A stretch of DNA of 64,000 nucleotides. Origin: Noviherbaspirillum sp. Root189. GTDB taxonomy: Bacteria > Pseudomonadota > Gammaproteobacteria > Burkholderiales > Burkholderiaceae_D. The stretch is from assembly GCF_001428545.1 (NCBI RefSeq), contig NZ_LMHZ01000078.1, positions 97,449-161,448 of the forward strand, read 5' to 3'. Within the stretch, counting starts at the first letter, position 1; the number at the start of each line of letters is the position of its first letter. The position numbers and the translations under genes were made by a program. The notes beneath the pieces were generated by a model. It was not told the origin of the DNA and ran no database searches. It worked only from the letters and a program-made list of their open reading frames with translations. This document shows, piece by piece, positions 35,563 to 51,820 of this stretch.

Positions 35563-36759
35563 ATGAGCAAGCATAACGCCGGAGCAGAGGGTTTTTCCGC
35601 AACAGGGCTGGACACATTGACGCGCCGTATCCAGCAAGATGTCGATGCCAAACGTATCCCGGGCGTGGTGATGCTGATCGCGCGAGACGGCAAGGTGGCC
35701 TATGAAAAGGCGCTCGGCTTGCAAGATCCGGCGCAGGGCACGCCAATGTCGCTCGATACGATCTTCCGCATTTATTCCATGACCAAACCCATTGTCTCCG
35801 TCGGCACAATGATGCTGGTCGAACAGGGGCGCATCCTGTTGAGCGATCCGATTTCGACTTACATGCCGGAGTTCGCCCGCATGCAGGTTGGTGTGGAACG
35901 GCTGTCTGCCAACGGTACGCCCGCACTTGGTCTCGAACCCGCGCGCCGCGACATCACGGTACAGGATCTGCTACGTCATACCTCCGGTCTGACCTACGGT
36001 ATCTTCGGCGATTCGCTCGTCAAGGCCGAGTATCGCAAGGCCGGCATTGGCAATCCGCGCTGGAGCAGCGATGAATTCATCCAAGCCATCAGCCAGCTTC
36101 CGCTGCTTTATCAGCCCGGCACCGTATGGGAGTACAGCAACGCCACCGATGTGCTCGGCATACTGCTGGAACGCGTTTCCGGCATGACGCTTGACCGCTT
36201 CCTGGCGCAGAACATCCTGGAGCCGCTGGGCATGCGCGATACCGGCTTCTGGGTGGAAGAATCGCAGCACCACCGGATCGCCGAAGGGTATCCTGTCGAT
36301 CCCGTGACGGGTGTGGAAGTGCGGATGAATCAGCCGCGCCGGCGTCCGAACTTTCTCAGCGGCGGCGGTGGCATGATGTCGACCGTACATGACTATCTGC
36401 GCTTTGCGCAGATGCTCGCGAACGAGGGCGAACTCGACGGCGTGCGTATTCTGTCGCGTGCCATGGTGAGACTGATGACCAATGACCACCTTTCCGAACT
36501 ACCGGGTGCGAAAGCGGGGCAAAACTATCTGCCCGGACCAGGTTACGGCTTTGGTTTGGGCGTTGCGGTACGCACTGCGAGCGGCATGGCGATCATGCCT
36601 GGCTCCGTTGGCGATTACACATGGAGCGGTCTCGCGGGAACCTACTTCTGGATCGACCCGCAAGAAAATCTTCTCGCCATTTTCATGATGCAAGCCCCCG
36701 AGCAGCGGACTCATTACCGGCAGCTATTCCGAAATCTTGTCTATGCTGCACTAAATTAA
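35563..36759 (+). CDS. Class C beta-lactamase-fold serine hydrolase
   Basis: A 398-residue protein from ATG 35563, with AGGAAGAG upstream. No signal peptide, so it is cytoplasmic. S-x-x-K is in IYSMTKPIVS, and Y-x-N is YSN in VWEYSNATDVLG; HTSGLTYG is a typical family motif. It resembles EstB-type esterases and beta-lactamase-related hydrolases more than true penicillinases, so ester hydrolysis or transacylation is likelier than antibiotic resistance. No partner genes. Confidence 0.83.
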   Translation: MSKHNAGAEGFSATGLDTLTRRIQQDVDAKRIPGVVMLIARDGKVAYEKALGLQDPAQGTPMSLDTIFRIYSMTKPIVSVGTMMLVEQGRILLSDPISTYMPEFARMQVGVERLSANGTPALGLEPARRDITVQDLLRHTSGLTYGIFGDSLVKAEYRKAGIGNPRWSSDEFIQAISQLPLLYQPGTVWEYSNATDVLGILLERVSGMTLDRFLAQNILEPLGMRDTGFWVEESQHHRIAEGYPVDPVTGVEVRMNQPRRRPNFLSGGGGMMSTVHDYLRFAQMLANEGELDGVRILSRAMVRLMTNDHLSELPGAKAGQNYLPGPGYGFGLGVAVRTASGMAIMPGSVGDYTWSGLAGTYFWIDPQENLLAIFMMQAPEQRTHYRQLFRNLVYAALN

Positions 36760-37174
36760 ATGGCTCGCGCTTTGCTTGTTCTTTCTCCAAACACGCCTTG
36801 TGTCGACTATTCAGGACGGCAGCGCTGCTTGGCAGGGGACCAAAGACACGATTGATGCGGCTATGCAACATGCTTCCTTCCGGCTGATAGGCAGTCAACA
36901 CAGATTGCAAGTGACTCGTGCTCATTGAGGAAGCGTTCAAAATTCATACACTCGTCCGTTCCCTTCTCACTATGTTTATTTGCCGTATGGAAAATAATAC
37001 AGGGCTAGGCTACACTGAGCCTGCTGGGAAATCAGGAACACTTGCACGATAGCCGCAACGGCATCACGCAATGGTGCGATCCCATTACAGGAATCAGCGC
37101 TTCAATCAATCGACCAGGCACGTAAGCCAGGCAAGCGCGCCCATTGCGGCAGGTAACAAAAACGGAGACATGGC
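36760..37174. other. Intergenic region upstream of the chemoreceptor gene
   Basis: The 415 bp holds no supportable gene. The AT-rich part near 36970-37010 is the likely promoter for the chemoreceptor. I looked for a c-di-GMP riboswitch and for a sigma-28 flagellar promoter and saw neither. Confidence 0.4.
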
Positions 37175-38839
37175 ATGAATTTAAGGTCGGTAAAAATCGG
37201 CACACGACTGGGTATTGGTTTCGGCATTATTTTGGTGTTGCTGGTGTGTGTGCTCGGCGCGGATATCCTCATCAGCGCCAACGCGCGACAAGCCCAAAAC
37301 TCCGGCATGAAATACGCGAACGCTAAAGCCGTGCTCGCCAATACCATGCGCGGCGCCTTGCTTGAAGGCGGAATCGCCATGCGTAACGTCGGACTGCAAT
37401 ACTCGACTCCGGAAATGCAGCGCGAGGAAGCCAAAGCACAGGCGCAGCGCAAGCGTTTCCACGAAGCCCAGGAAAAACTGCTTGCACTCGGCCTGAGCGC
37501 TGAAGAAAAGGCGATCGTCGCCACCATCGCGGATCTCGACAAGCAAAGCGAAGCGCCGTTTCGTGAAGCGATCCAGAAGGTCAAGGAATATGCAAACGAA
37601 TCCGCCGGCAAAATCATCTCTACGGGCATCGACCCGCTGAACCAGAAGGCGATCGTGGAAATCGACAAGCTGGTCGCCCTGCAGCAGAAAGCCGTCGATC
37701 AGCTCATCGCGGAGACCGAGGCATCCGGTCGCCGCATGACCATGATCCTTGCGTTCACGGCAGTGCTGACAGTCATTCTTGGCAGCATTCTTTCAATCTT
37801 TACGACGCGCAGCATCACCTTGCCGCTGCGCGACGCGGTCGGTGTCGCCAAACGGGTCGCCGCTGGCAAGTTGGGAGCGCAGATCCGTGTGCAGGGCAAG
37901 GATGAAACCAGCGAGCTGCTGCAGGCGCTCAAGGAAATGGATGAGAGCCTGTCGCACATTGTGAGCCAGGTCCGCGCCGGCACGGAAGAAATCAGCACCG
38001 CATCGAACGAGATTTCAGCCGGCAATGCCGACCTGTCGACCCGTACCGAATCACAGGCCAGCGCACTGGAGGAAACAGCATCCTCGATGGAAGAACTGAC
38101 ATCGACCGTCAAGAACAATGCAGAAAACGCACACCAGGCAAATGAGCTGGTGCAGTCCGCATCCGAGTCGGCGGTGAAAGGCGGCGAAGTGGTCGGCCGG
38201 GTGGTGGACACCATGAGTTCGATCAAGGAAAGCTCGCGCAAGATTGTCGACATCATCGGCGTGATTGACGGTATCGCCTTCCAGACCAATATCCTCGCGT
38301 TGAACGCAGCGGTCGAAGCGGCTAGGGCAGGTGAACAGGGTCGGGGCTTTGCCGTGGTCGCCTCGGAGGTGAGAACGCTTGCACAGCGCTCCGCACAGGC
38401 CGCAAAAGAGATCAAGGACCTGATCAGCGACTCGGTGAAAAAAGTCGATAGCGGTAATGCGCTGGTCGATGATGCGGGGCGGCAGATGGAAGAGATCGTC
38501 GCGGCGGTCAAGCATGTCGCCGACATCATGAATGAAATTACCGAGGCCAGCCAGGAACAGAGCGTCGGCATTGAAGAAATCAATCGTGCCATCGCCACCA
38601 TGGACGAAATGACGCAGCATAACGCTGCGCTGGTGGAGGAGGCCGCTGCCGCAGCCTCGGCGATGCAGCACCGCGCCGCCGGACTGGGTCAGACCGTGGC
38701 GGCATTTGACGTCAGCACGGCAGGCAGCATGGCCCTCGACCCCGTGCGGCAAGTCGTCGACATTACACCGGCGAAGCCAAAGCCAGCGGCCGTCGCCGTA
38801 CAGGCATCGAAGCGTCCGGCATTGTCACATCGGGCTTAA
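37175..38839 (+). CDS. Methyl-accepting chemotaxis protein
   Basis: A 554-residue receptor. Helix at about 12-32; periplasmic four-helix-bundle ligand domain (about 35-185); second helix (189-210); HAMP (211-263); long signalling coiled coil with the conserved tip [30 protein letters not shown] near 365-400. The region [24 protein letters not shown] is the usual methylation-side helix. No CheR-binding pentapeptide at the C-terminus (it ends SHRA). The ligand is unknown. No che genes are close by. Confidence 0.93.
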   Translation: MNLRSVKIGTRLGIGFGIILVLLVCVLGADILISANARQAQNSGMKYANAKAVLANTMRGALLEGGIAMRNVGLQYSTPEMQREEAKAQAQRKRFHEAQEKLLALGLSAEEKAIVATIADLDKQSEAPFREAIQKVKEYANESAGKIISTGIDPLNQKAIVEIDKLVALQQKAVDQLIAETEASGRRMTMILAFTAVLTVILGSILSIFTTRSITLPLRDAVGVAKRVAAGKLGAQIRVQGKDETSELLQALKEMDESLSHIVSQVRAGTEEISTASNEISAGNADLSTRTESQASALEETASSMEELTSTVKNNAENAHQANELVQSASESAVKGGEVVGRVVDTMSSIKESSRKIVDIIGVIDGIAFQTNILALNAAVEAARAGEQGRGFAVVASEVRTLAQRSAQAAKEIKDLISDSVKKVDSGNALVDDAGRQMEEIVAAVKHVADIMNEITEASQEQSVGIEEINRAIATMDEMTQHNAALVEEAAAAASAMQHRAAGLGQTVAAFDVSTAGSMALDPVRQVVDITPAKPKPAAVAVQASKRPALSHRA

Positions 38840-38858
38840 ATACCTTCTTTAAAACGCA

Positions 38859-38894
38859 AAAGCGGGGGAATGGCTTATACCATTCCCCCGCTTT
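38859..38894. terminator. Bidirectional terminator between the chemoreceptor and the histidine kinase
   Basis: A 15-bp perfect stem (AAAGCGGGGGAATGG at 38859-38873 with its complement at 38880-38894) has a CTTATA loop and A/T runs on both sides. The two flanking genes converge on it, 19 bp and 17 bp away respectively. Confidence 0.93.
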
Positions 38895-38911
38895 CCATTT
38901 GGCATGTCCGA

Positions 38912-45175
<6,264 letters not shown>

Positions 45176-45214
45176 GGAGCAATTCTTAAAGAAGAGGGAC
45201 GTGCGGGCAAGTGC

Positions 45215-47065
45215 TCAGGCGGCACTGAAGTGCAGCATCTGCGCGGCGAATTCCTGCGCGGGAAGAGGGCGGCTGTAGTAATAGCCCTGGTGTTCATCGC
45301 AGCCGAGCTCGCGCAGGATGGTCAGCTGTTCAAAGGTTTCCACGCCTTCGGCAACGACGCGCAAAGCGAGCGCGCGTGCCATGTTGACGATGGCTTCTAC
45401 GATGGCGTGGTCGCCAAGGTTCTTGCCGAGGTCGCGAACAAAGGATTGGTCGATCTTCAGGATATCGATTGGCAGCGCTTTCAGCACCGACAGGGACGAG
45501 TAGCCGGTACCAAAGTCGTCGATGGCGATCGTGATGCCGCTCTCGCTGATTTTGCGCAGCACTTCAGTCGCCTTCTCGACATCGCGGATGACGAGTGATT
45601 CGGTGATTTCAAGTTGCAGGCTGGACGGTGGAACGCCATGCTTGCGCAGCTGGCGGTCGATCACCTCGGGAAGATCGGCGTAGATCTGCGGAATCGCGAC
45701 GTTGACCGCGATCGGCAAGGAGGGATAGGACATGCCCGCATCCTGCCACAATCGCGACTGCGCGCACGCGGCGCCGATGACCCATTCGCCAATGGAGACG
45801 AGCTGGCCGGTGTCTTCCGCCGCGCTGATGAACTGACCGCCGCTGAGCAGGCCAAGACGTGGATGATGCCAGCGGAGCAATGCTTCGACGCCAGCAATGC
45901 GTCCGTTGCGTGCTTCAACCTTGGGCTGGTAGTACAGTTCGAATTCGTCGTTTTCCAGTGCGTGCTGCAGTTCATGCTCAAGCTGCGAACGTTCCAGCAT
46001 ACGCACATTGAGTTCTTCGTGAAAAAACTGGATGCTGCCGCGCCGTTCCTGCTTTGCGTGGTACATCGCCAGGTCGGCGCTGCGCATGAGCGAATGCATG
46101 GTATTGCCGTCTTGCGGGTAGAGCGCAATGCCGACACTGGCAGAGGTCCTGACACTTTGCGAGCCGATATGCTGGTCTTGAATCTGGAATGGTTCTCCAA
46201 GAGCGCATACGATCTTTCTGCCGACTTCCGCTGCAGACGCATACGAAGGCAGCACTTCCATCAGTACGACAAATTCGTCGCCGCCAAGGCGCGCGACGAT
46301 GTCGGACTCGCGCACCGACGCGGAAATGCGGTCCGCAACCTGCAGGAGCAAGTCATCGCCGGCATCATGGCCGAGGGTATCGTTGATGCTCTTGAACTTG
46401 TCGAGGTCCATGAAGAGCAGCGCCAGCCGTTGTCCATGACGCGCTGCCATGGCGATTGCATGTTCCAGCCTGTCCGTTAGTGAGCGTCGGTTCATCAGGC
46501 CAGTCAGCGGATCGCGCGTCGCCAGTTCGTGAGCGCGCTCTTCGGCCTGGCGACGTTCGATGATCTCGGATTCAAGTGCGGCATTGATGCGTTTAAGGTC
46601 CTGCATCTGTTGTACTTGCAGGTCGCGATTCATCATCGCCAATTCTTCCTTTTGCGATTCCAGTTCGAGGTTCTTGCGCGCAAGATCAATGAACACTGCA
46701 ATCTTGCTTTGAAGAATTTGTGGGATGACGGGACTGATCAGGTAATCGGCTGCGCCATGCAGATAACCTTTGAGACGGTTCATTTCATCAGCGTAATGTG
46801 CGGTAATGAAAATAATCGGGACCGATGAAGAGCGCGGATGGGAATGAATGGTTTCCGCGGTTTCGAATCCGTCCATGCCAGGCATGCTGACATCCAGCAG
46901 GATGACTGCGAATTCATGGTCGAGTACTGCACGCAGCGCTTCGGCGCCGGAGGTTGCAGTGATAAGGTCGTATTCTTTTCCCTGAGGTGAGTTGACAAGA
47001 AGAGTCTTGAGGGCGAGCAGGCTGGCAGGATGATCGTTGACTAGTAGTATTTTCGGTTTGCGCAC
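45215..47065 (-). CDS. REC-GGDEF-EAL response regulator
   Basis: A 616-residue cytoplasmic protein. Receiver at about 1-125 with phosphoacceptor Asp in ILLDVSMPGMDGFE; the usual Lys of the K-P motif is replaced (YLISPVIP), a variant seen in this family. A coiled coil leads to GGDEF (about 185-340), with intact GGDEF and an RESD inhibitory site, then EAL (about 355-605) with EALLRW, DDFGTGYSS, LKIDQ and AEGVET. Both catalytic halves look active. It is the upstream gene of the poly-HAMP kinase operon and probably receives its phosphate. Confidence 0.92.
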   Translation of the reverse strand: MRKPKILLVNDHPASLLALKTLLVNSPQGKEYDLITATSGAEALRAVLDHEFAVILLDVSMPGMDGFETAETIHSHPRSSSVPIIFITAHYADEMNRLKGYLHGAADYLISPVIPQILQSKIAVFIDLARKNLELESQKEELAMMNRDLQVQQMQDLKRINAALESEIIERRQAEERAHELATRDPLTGLMNRRSLTDRLEHAIAMAARHGQRLALLFMDLDKFKSINDTLGHDAGDDLLLQVADRISASVRESDIVARLGGDEFVVLMEVLPSYASAAEVGRKIVCALGEPFQIQDQHIGSQSVRTSASVGIALYPQDGNTMHSLMRSADLAMYHAKQERRGSIQFFHEELNVRMLERSQLEHELQHALENDEFELYYQPKVEARNGRIAGVEALLRWHHPRLGLLSGGQFISAAEDTGQLVSIGEWVIGAACAQSRLWQDAGMSYPSLPIAVNVAIPQIYADLPEVIDRQLRKHGVPPSSLQLEITESLVIRDVEKATEVLRKISESGITIAIDDFGTGYSSLSVLKALPIDILKIDQSFVRDLGKNLGDHAIVEAIVNMARALALRVVAEGVETFEQLTILRELGCDEHQGYYYSRPLPAQEFAAQMLHFSAA

Positions 47066-47511
47066 TTTTTTCTCGCTCGAAGCCGCGGCATTGAGGCGGT
47101 CTCAGTAGGTAATCACTTGTCCAGGTCGTCAGGGTTACAGACGGCCGGTAATGGCACAGCAATATCCGACCGAAGAGCCTCCGGGCATCCTGCGGTGAGT
47201 CAGCAACAGACGCTTCCGGGGTGAATGTTTCGGGTATCGGCGCCACCAGATTTCCCGCTTGGAAATTTCGTTGGATAAACGTTTCCTCGCGACTGGACAC
47301 CAGGTAGGTTTAGAAGGAGCACCAGTGGCATTGTTCCCGATGTCACGGAGAAAAAGCGTAAAAGATGGCAAGAAGTTGATGCGCGTAAATAAAACGCGTG
47401 AAACCTTTTCGTACGGAAATCTAAACGTTTACACTTTGCTAAAACCCTGCGTTAATTGCATGTTTTTTGCATGCGTTTCGTGGTGTCGTGCAACATTGCC
47501 CCTATGAATCA
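47066..47511. other. Intergenic region between dauA and the REC-GGDEF-EAL operon
   Basis: The 446 bp before the minus-strand signalling operon contains no convincing gene. The part at about 47370-47480 is AT-richer and could hold promoters. No riboswitch or hrp box was recognised. Confidence 0.4.
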
Positions 47512-48651
47512 TCAGCGGATCCGGGCAGGACTTAGTTGTTTCAGATCAACGTTAAAGTTGTCGATATGTGAAGGCACCCTCATGCCGCGCAGCAGTGCGG
47601 CATAAAGTTCGCCAGCAGCGGCGGAGGATTGAATGCCGTAACCGCCTTGACCCGCAGCCCAGAAAAAACCCGGGACATCGTTATCAAAACCGCCGACGAA
47701 ACTCCCATCGGCGACAAAGGAACGCAAGCCCGCCCAAACATGTTGAGGCCGACGTATTGTCAATGTTGACACTGTTTCGATACGGTCTATTGCAATCGCG
47801 ATATCAAGTTCTTCCGCCTGCACATCGTGTGGATGCACAGGGTCGACATTGGCGGGCGAACCCAATAGCATGCCGGCGTCCGGCTTCACGTAATACGATT
47901 CATCGACGCCGATAAACATCGGCCAGCGCGACGCATCGACTCCCGCAGGCGGCGAGAAAGTGAATGCCGAGCGGCGCATTGGCACAAGGCCTATTTTCTT
48001 CGCGCCAGCCATCTCGGCGATGACATCGCACCAGGCGCCGGCCGCATTGACCACGACGGGTGCTTCCAGCCGCTTGCCACCTGCGTCAATGCGCCATGTG
48101 CCATTTGCGTATTCCATCGCTCTCACACCAGCGTCGCACAACAGCGTGGCGCCCGCATGCCGCGCGCCACGCAGATAGCCTTGGTGCAGCGCATGCACAT
48201 CGATGTCCGAGGCATCCGGTTCATACACTGCGCCGAGCAGCAATTCGCGACGCAGCACAGGGACTAGCGCATGGGCCTCATCAGGTTGCAGGCGACGGGC
48301 CAGATCCGAGACCGAACGAACAATCGCGTCGTGCTCCTCGAGTAACTCTTCTTGACCATGCATGGCGACCATGAGCGCGCCCCGTGCTGACAGAATGGGA
48401 TGCTCGGTAAAGCCGGCAGGCGGGGACGAGAGGAATGCCCTGCTCGCGCAGGTCAGTGCGCGGACCTGCGGAGGGCCATAGCTCTCCATGAACAGTGCGG
48501 CGGAGCGGCCGGTGCTGTGATAGCCGGGCTGGGATTCCTGTTCAAGCAGGATGATGTTTGCGTGTGGCGCCAGCCAGTAGGCAATGGAGGCACCGGCAAT
48601 GCCGGCTCCGATGATGATGTAATCTGCCTTCAAGCTGTTCGCTGCGCTCAT
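47512..48651 (-). CDS. dauA: D-arginine/D-amino acid dehydrogenase (DauA-like FAD enzyme)
   Basis: A 379-residue flavoprotein of the DAO family. The FAD-binding start is IIIGAGIAGASIAYWLA. Segments such as YHSTGRSAALFMESYG, EHPILSARGAL, VNAAGAWCD, VGLRSFVADG-like WAGLRSFVADG and QGGYGIQ follow Pseudomonas aeruginosa DauA from memory. That enzyme oxidises D-arginine and other D-amino acids to 2-oxo acids and passes electrons to a quinone. The partner DauB is not adjacent, so the physiological substrate may differ. Confidence 0.82.
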   Translation of the reverse strand: MSAANSLKADYIIIGAGIAGASIAYWLAPHANIILLEQESQPGYHSTGRSAALFMESYGPPQVRALTCASRAFLSSPPAGFTEHPILSARGALMVAMHGQEELLEEHDAIVRSVSDLARRLQPDEAHALVPVLRRELLLGAVYEPDASDIDVHALHQGYLRGARHAGATLLCDAGVRAMEYANGTWRIDAGGKRLEAPVVVNAAGAWCDVIAEMAGAKKIGLVPMRRSAFTFSPPAGVDASRWPMFIGVDESYYVKPDAGMLLGSPANVDPVHPHDVQAEELDIAIAIDRIETVSTLTIRRPQHVWAGLRSFVADGSFVGGFDNDVPGFFWAAGQGGYGIQSSAAAGELYAALLRGMRVPSHIDNFNVDLKQLSPARIR

Positions 48652-48880
48652 GTCGCTTCCTCTAGAGTTTTACTTAAAGTTTTACTTAAATGTGCTGCGA
48701 TGATTATCGCTCGCATGACGCCCGCTTGCAGAAGCAAGCGAAGGTAGAATACGTTTCCCTCTTCCGTCGAGCATGGCGTACCAGCGACAACATGCAAAGG
48801 CGGTTTCCTGCATGCATTTGTCAAAGCGTTCCCAAACGATGAACGCGTAATTGACTGAACCGTTACTGACCAAATCCAAA

Positions 48881-49252
48881 ATGGCTCGCATACTGATCAT
48901 CGAAGACTCGCCCGCAAATATGAAACTGGCGGTTCTGCTGTTGAAGAGCGCCGGACATTCTCCTCTCCAGGCTGAAGATGCACGCAAAGGCATCGCCATG
49001 GCGCAGGCCGAGCAACCGGACCTGATACTCATGGACATGCAGTTGCCTGATATGGATGGCATGGAAGCGACCGGCGTCATCAAGGCCAATCCGGAGACCG
49101 CGCACATCCCTATCGTTGCCCTGACAGCCTCCGCGATGAAAGGCGACCGCGAACGCATACTTGCCGCCGGATGTGACGGTTACATTGAAAAGCCGATCGA
49201 CTTCAAGACCTTCCTCGCGGAGATCAACACCATCTGCGACAAGCAGAAGTAG
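48881..49252 (+). CDS. Single-domain response regulator
   Basis: A 123-residue receiver from ATG 48881; a TTG at 48851 would add 10 residues. Acidic pocket in IIEDSP, phosphoacceptor Asp in LILMDMQLPDMDG, Thr/Ser in ALTAS and Lys in IEKPIDF are all present. No output domain, as in DivK or CheY. It has no kinase next to it; the large hybrid kinase 3.7 kb away is one possible partner. Confidence 0.9.
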   Translation: MARILIIEDSPANMKLAVLLLKSAGHSPLQAEDARKGIAMAQAEQPDLILMDMQLPDMDGMEATGVIKANPETAHIPIVALTASAMKGDRERILAAGCDGYIEKPIDFKTFLAEINTICDKQK

Positions 49253-49488
49253 ACACGTAGACAAGTAGCCCAAGAGGGTCTTCATTTCAAGCTGATTGTT
49301 TTTGTTTTCGAAATAGTTCATTGTCAAAAGCAGGGTTTTTTGTGTGAATCGAAGCCTATAGACTGTGCTTCATCGATGAGCACACAACAAAACAAGTGCG
49401 GCTCACCGAGGCAGGACCCGACGGACAACCCACTGTCTTTCTTACCGCCGAGCCCGCACTAACCAACATTGACTTTTGGAGAATGAAC

Positions 49489-49926
49489 ATGAACACCAAG
49501 ACTATCTTCGCTGCTGTTGCCCTGTTTGCCGCTGCTGGTTCGACTTTCGCACAAGGCAATCCGGAATTTGACGAGTTCAGCAACTTCGTATCGACCCGGA
49601 CTCGCACCGAGGTGAAGGCAGAACTGGCGCAGGCAAATGCGCAAGGCCAGATTACCCACGCTCCCGAATTCGTCGAGTACACTCGCGTCGCATTGGCCTC
49701 ATCCGCCGCCCCGGCCGCATCAACTGCATCGACCGCGTTGCCAACTCCTGCAGCACCGCGTGCACAGGCTCGCGTCGCCCAGAAGACATCATATGACGAG
49801 GTAATCCTGAGCCGCCGACCGGAATTTGTTGAGCACGTTAATCCGGCATCCGGCAAGACCCGCGCCGAAGTGCGTGAAGAAATGCAGCAGGCTGCCGGAA
49901 ACCTCGGCACGACGATTGGCGGCTAA
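49489..49926 (+). CDS. Small exported protein of unknown function
   Basis: A 145-residue protein from ATG 49489 (GGAG 7 bases upstream); ATG 49483 is too close to that site. Signal peptide about 1-21, cleaved near TFAQG. The mature part has two related segments, TRTRTEVKAELAQA near 38 and GKTRAEVREEMQQA near 125, of the type seen in DUF4148 proteins, joined by an Ala/Pro/Ser linker. A periplasmic location is expected; no function known. Confidence 0.75.
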   Translation: MNTKTIFAAVALFAAAGSTFAQGNPEFDEFSNFVSTRTRTEVKAELAQANAQGQITHAPEFVEYTRVALASSAAPAASTASTALPTPAAPRAQARVAQKTSYDEVILSRRPEFVEHVNPASGKTRAEVREEMQQAAGNLGTTIGG

Positions 49927-49980
49927 TGACATTGCAGTATTGAGCGCTACGCTCTTTGGTACTGTTGACGTCGCCCGTTA

Positions 49981-50012
49981 AAAAGCCAGCCCGATTCGGG
50001 GCTGGCTTTTTT
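49981..50012. terminator. Rho-independent, probably bidirectional terminator
   Basis: AAAAGCCAGCCC (49981-49992) pairs with GGGCTGGCTTTT (49999-50010) over GATTCG, with more T after it. It ends the small exported protein gene and, in the other direction, the LysR gene whose stop is at 50036. Confidence 0.93.
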
Positions 50013-50035
50013 CATTTTTTCAGTTAAGTGTTGTG

Positions 50036-50947
50036 TCACAGATCCTGGTACCGCATGCATTCGGTCTCCACCGCTTCACGAATGATCTCCGCCAGCCGTC
50101 GTGTTCCCGGACCCGCGCTGTCGACATCGGCAAACACAAGGTAAAGATCGGTGAAGCGTTCTCCGCCATTCTCCATCGGCAGCGGCTTGAGACTGCCATC
50201 GCGCAGCTCGTTCAAAATCTTTTCCTCCGAAAACCACGCAAAGCCAAAGCCCATTTTGATAGCCTCGATGGACGTGGCTATATGGCTGACCGTCCATCGT
50301 TGCGGTGCTTCAAGCGACGCTACCCGCGTATCGCGTCGCGACCCGGATTCGCGGATGACGAGCTGGCGATGCGCATGCAGGTCCTCCATGGTCACCTCGC
50401 GACCGAGAGCATGTAACGGATGCCCTGGGCTGGCAACAGGAATGAAGCGCAGGCGCATCAGTTGCGCGCCCAAAAATCCAGGTGGTACGCGGTTCGCAAT
50501 GGCGAGGTCAACCTTGCCGGTCAGCAGTGCCTCTGTGGTGCCTTCGAGTACCGATTCAACCAGTTCGATTCTTGTGTGTGGGCTTTCCAGACCCAATTTC
50601 TCCAGACATCCCAGCAACAGCCAGGTTGGGAAAATCATTTCTGCTGCAATCCGTATCTCGGCTTCCCAGCCAGCGGACAAGCGCCTGGCAGCCCGCTCCA
50701 GGGAACTTGATTCTTCAAGTAAAGCTTTTGCCCGGCGGTAAAGAAACTGGCCGGTCGGCGTCAGCATGGCTTTTCGGCCCTGGATTTCAAAAGCCTTCAC
50801 GCCTAGCAAGCTTTCAATTTTTTGCACCGCATACGTCACCGAGGATTGGCTCTTATGCAGGACTTCCGCCGCCTGGGCATAGCCGCCGGTATCCACAACG
50901 GTGATCAGGGTGCGCCATTGCTCCAGTGTGATGTACTGGTTTTCCAT
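50036..50947 (-). CDS. LysR family transcription regulator
   Basis: A 303-residue LysR protein. The N-terminal winged helix-turn-helix (about 5-65) includes GGYAQAAEVLHKSQSSVTYAVQKIE, and the effector-binding domain covers about 90-290. It is divergent from azoR with only 103 bp between them, and two inverted repeats lie there. It most likely controls azoR and the two pirin genes. The inducer is unknown; a quinone or aromatic electrophile is a guess from the target enzymes. Confidence 0.9.
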   Translation of the reverse strand: MENQYITLEQWRTLITVVDTGGYAQAAEVLHKSQSSVTYAVQKIESLLGVKAFEIQGRKAMLTPTGQFLYRRAKALLEESSSLERAARRLSAGWEAEIRIAAEMIFPTWLLLGCLEKLGLESPHTRIELVESVLEGTTEALLTGKVDLAIANRVPPGFLGAQLMRLRFIPVASPGHPLHALGREVTMEDLHAHRQLVIRESGSRRDTRVASLEAPQRWTVSHIATSIEAIKMGFGFAWFSEEKILNELRDGSLKPLPMENGGERFTDLYLVFADVDSAGPGTRRLAEIIREAVETECMRYQDL

Positions 50948-50956
50948 GTTTTATCA

Positions 50957-51023
50957 GTTCAATAGATAGGTTTGAGCTAATTATTCTACTTTTTTATCGG
51001 CTCAATAAATAGTTTAATGAACT
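50957..51023. promoter_or_regulatory. LysR-type operator pair between the regulator and azoR
   Basis: Two related sites, GTTCAATAGATAGGTTTGAG at 50957-50976 and GCTCAATAAATAGTTTAATG at 51000-51019, share TCAATA-R-ATAG. Each is partly palindromic, with T-N11-A character (for example TCAAT..TTTGA). Their place in the divergent promoter region fits a LysR recognition and activation site pair. Confidence 0.55.
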
Positions 51024-51050
51024 CACCCAACCGAATTGAGGAGAAACAGA

Positions 51051-51671
51051 ATGACTACACTACTGAAGATCAACTCCAGCCTGTTTGCCGGTAACGGCCA
51101 ATCCAGCCAGCTCACCGACAAGTTTGTCGCAGCCTGGACAAAAGCGAATCCGCAAACCGAAGTAAAGGTACGCGATCTGGCAGCCGAGCCGGTCCCTCAC
51201 CTTGATGGTGAGCGTTTCGGCGCCTTCCTGGCAAAGCCGGAAGACCGTAATGCCGAGCAGCAAGCCGTTATCGATTTTTCGGATGCGCTGATCAATGAGC
51301 TGCGCAGTGCGGACGCGATTGTGCTTGGCCTGCCTATGTACAACTTTGGCATTCCGTCGACACTGAAAGCCTATTTTGATCATATCGCTCGTGCTGGCGT
51401 AACGTTCCGCTATACCGAAAACGGCCCGGTCGGTCTGCTGACCGGCAAGAAAGTCTACGTACTGGCAGCCCGTGGCGGCATGTATGCAGGCACGGCGCGC
51501 GACAGCCAGACAAGCTATGTGCGCGACTTCCTGGGTTTTCTGGGAATGACTGACGTGGAGTTCGTCTATGCTGAAGGTTTGGCAATGGGCGACGCGCCGA
51601 AGCAGGAGGCACTGACAAACGCTGGCGCCGTGATCCGGCAGCTTGCCGAGCCGCTGCGCTCCGCAGCCTGA
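51051..51671 (+). CDS. azoR: FMN-dependent NADH-azoreductase
   Basis: A 206-residue flavodoxin-like enzyme from ATG 51051, with GAGGAG upstream. LLKINSSLFAGNGQSS binds FMN phosphate; LPMYNFGIPSTLKAYFDHIARAG and VLAARGG are AzoR hallmarks. It reduces quinones and azo compounds in two-electron steps using NADH, giving protection against quinone stress. First gene of a probable operon with two pirin genes, under the divergent LysR regulator. Confidence 0.93.
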   Translation: MTTLLKINSSLFAGNGQSSQLTDKFVAAWTKANPQTEVKVRDLAAEPVPHLDGERFGAFLAKPEDRNAEQQAVIDFSDALINELRSADAIVLGLPMYNFGIPSTLKAYFDHIARAGVTFRYTENGPVGLLTGKKVYVLAARGGMYAGTARDSQTSYVRDFLGFLGMTDVEFVYAEGLAMGDAPKQEALTNAGAVIRQLAEPLRSAA

Positions 51672-51820
51672 CCGGAAGACGGCCAGTTAAGGTCAGGTAG
51701 GGCAGGACACCCGCTTCTGCCCTCAATGTAGCGATCATAGCAATACCGTAACCGTCTGAATGTGCAATCAACGAGACCGGTCCGTCACCAGGCGGGCCGG
51801 CGACAAAGGAAGAGAATGCC

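Noticed and set aside
35563..36759. Beta-lactamase resistance gene
   Set aside because: The fold and S-x-x-K/Y-x-N motifs are present, but there is no signal peptide and the sequence is closer to esterase-type relatives.
38870..38885. CTTATACCATTCCC resembling the start of the dispersed repeat
   Set aside because: It is part of the 15-bp terminator stem, and the similarity does not extend past TATACCA.
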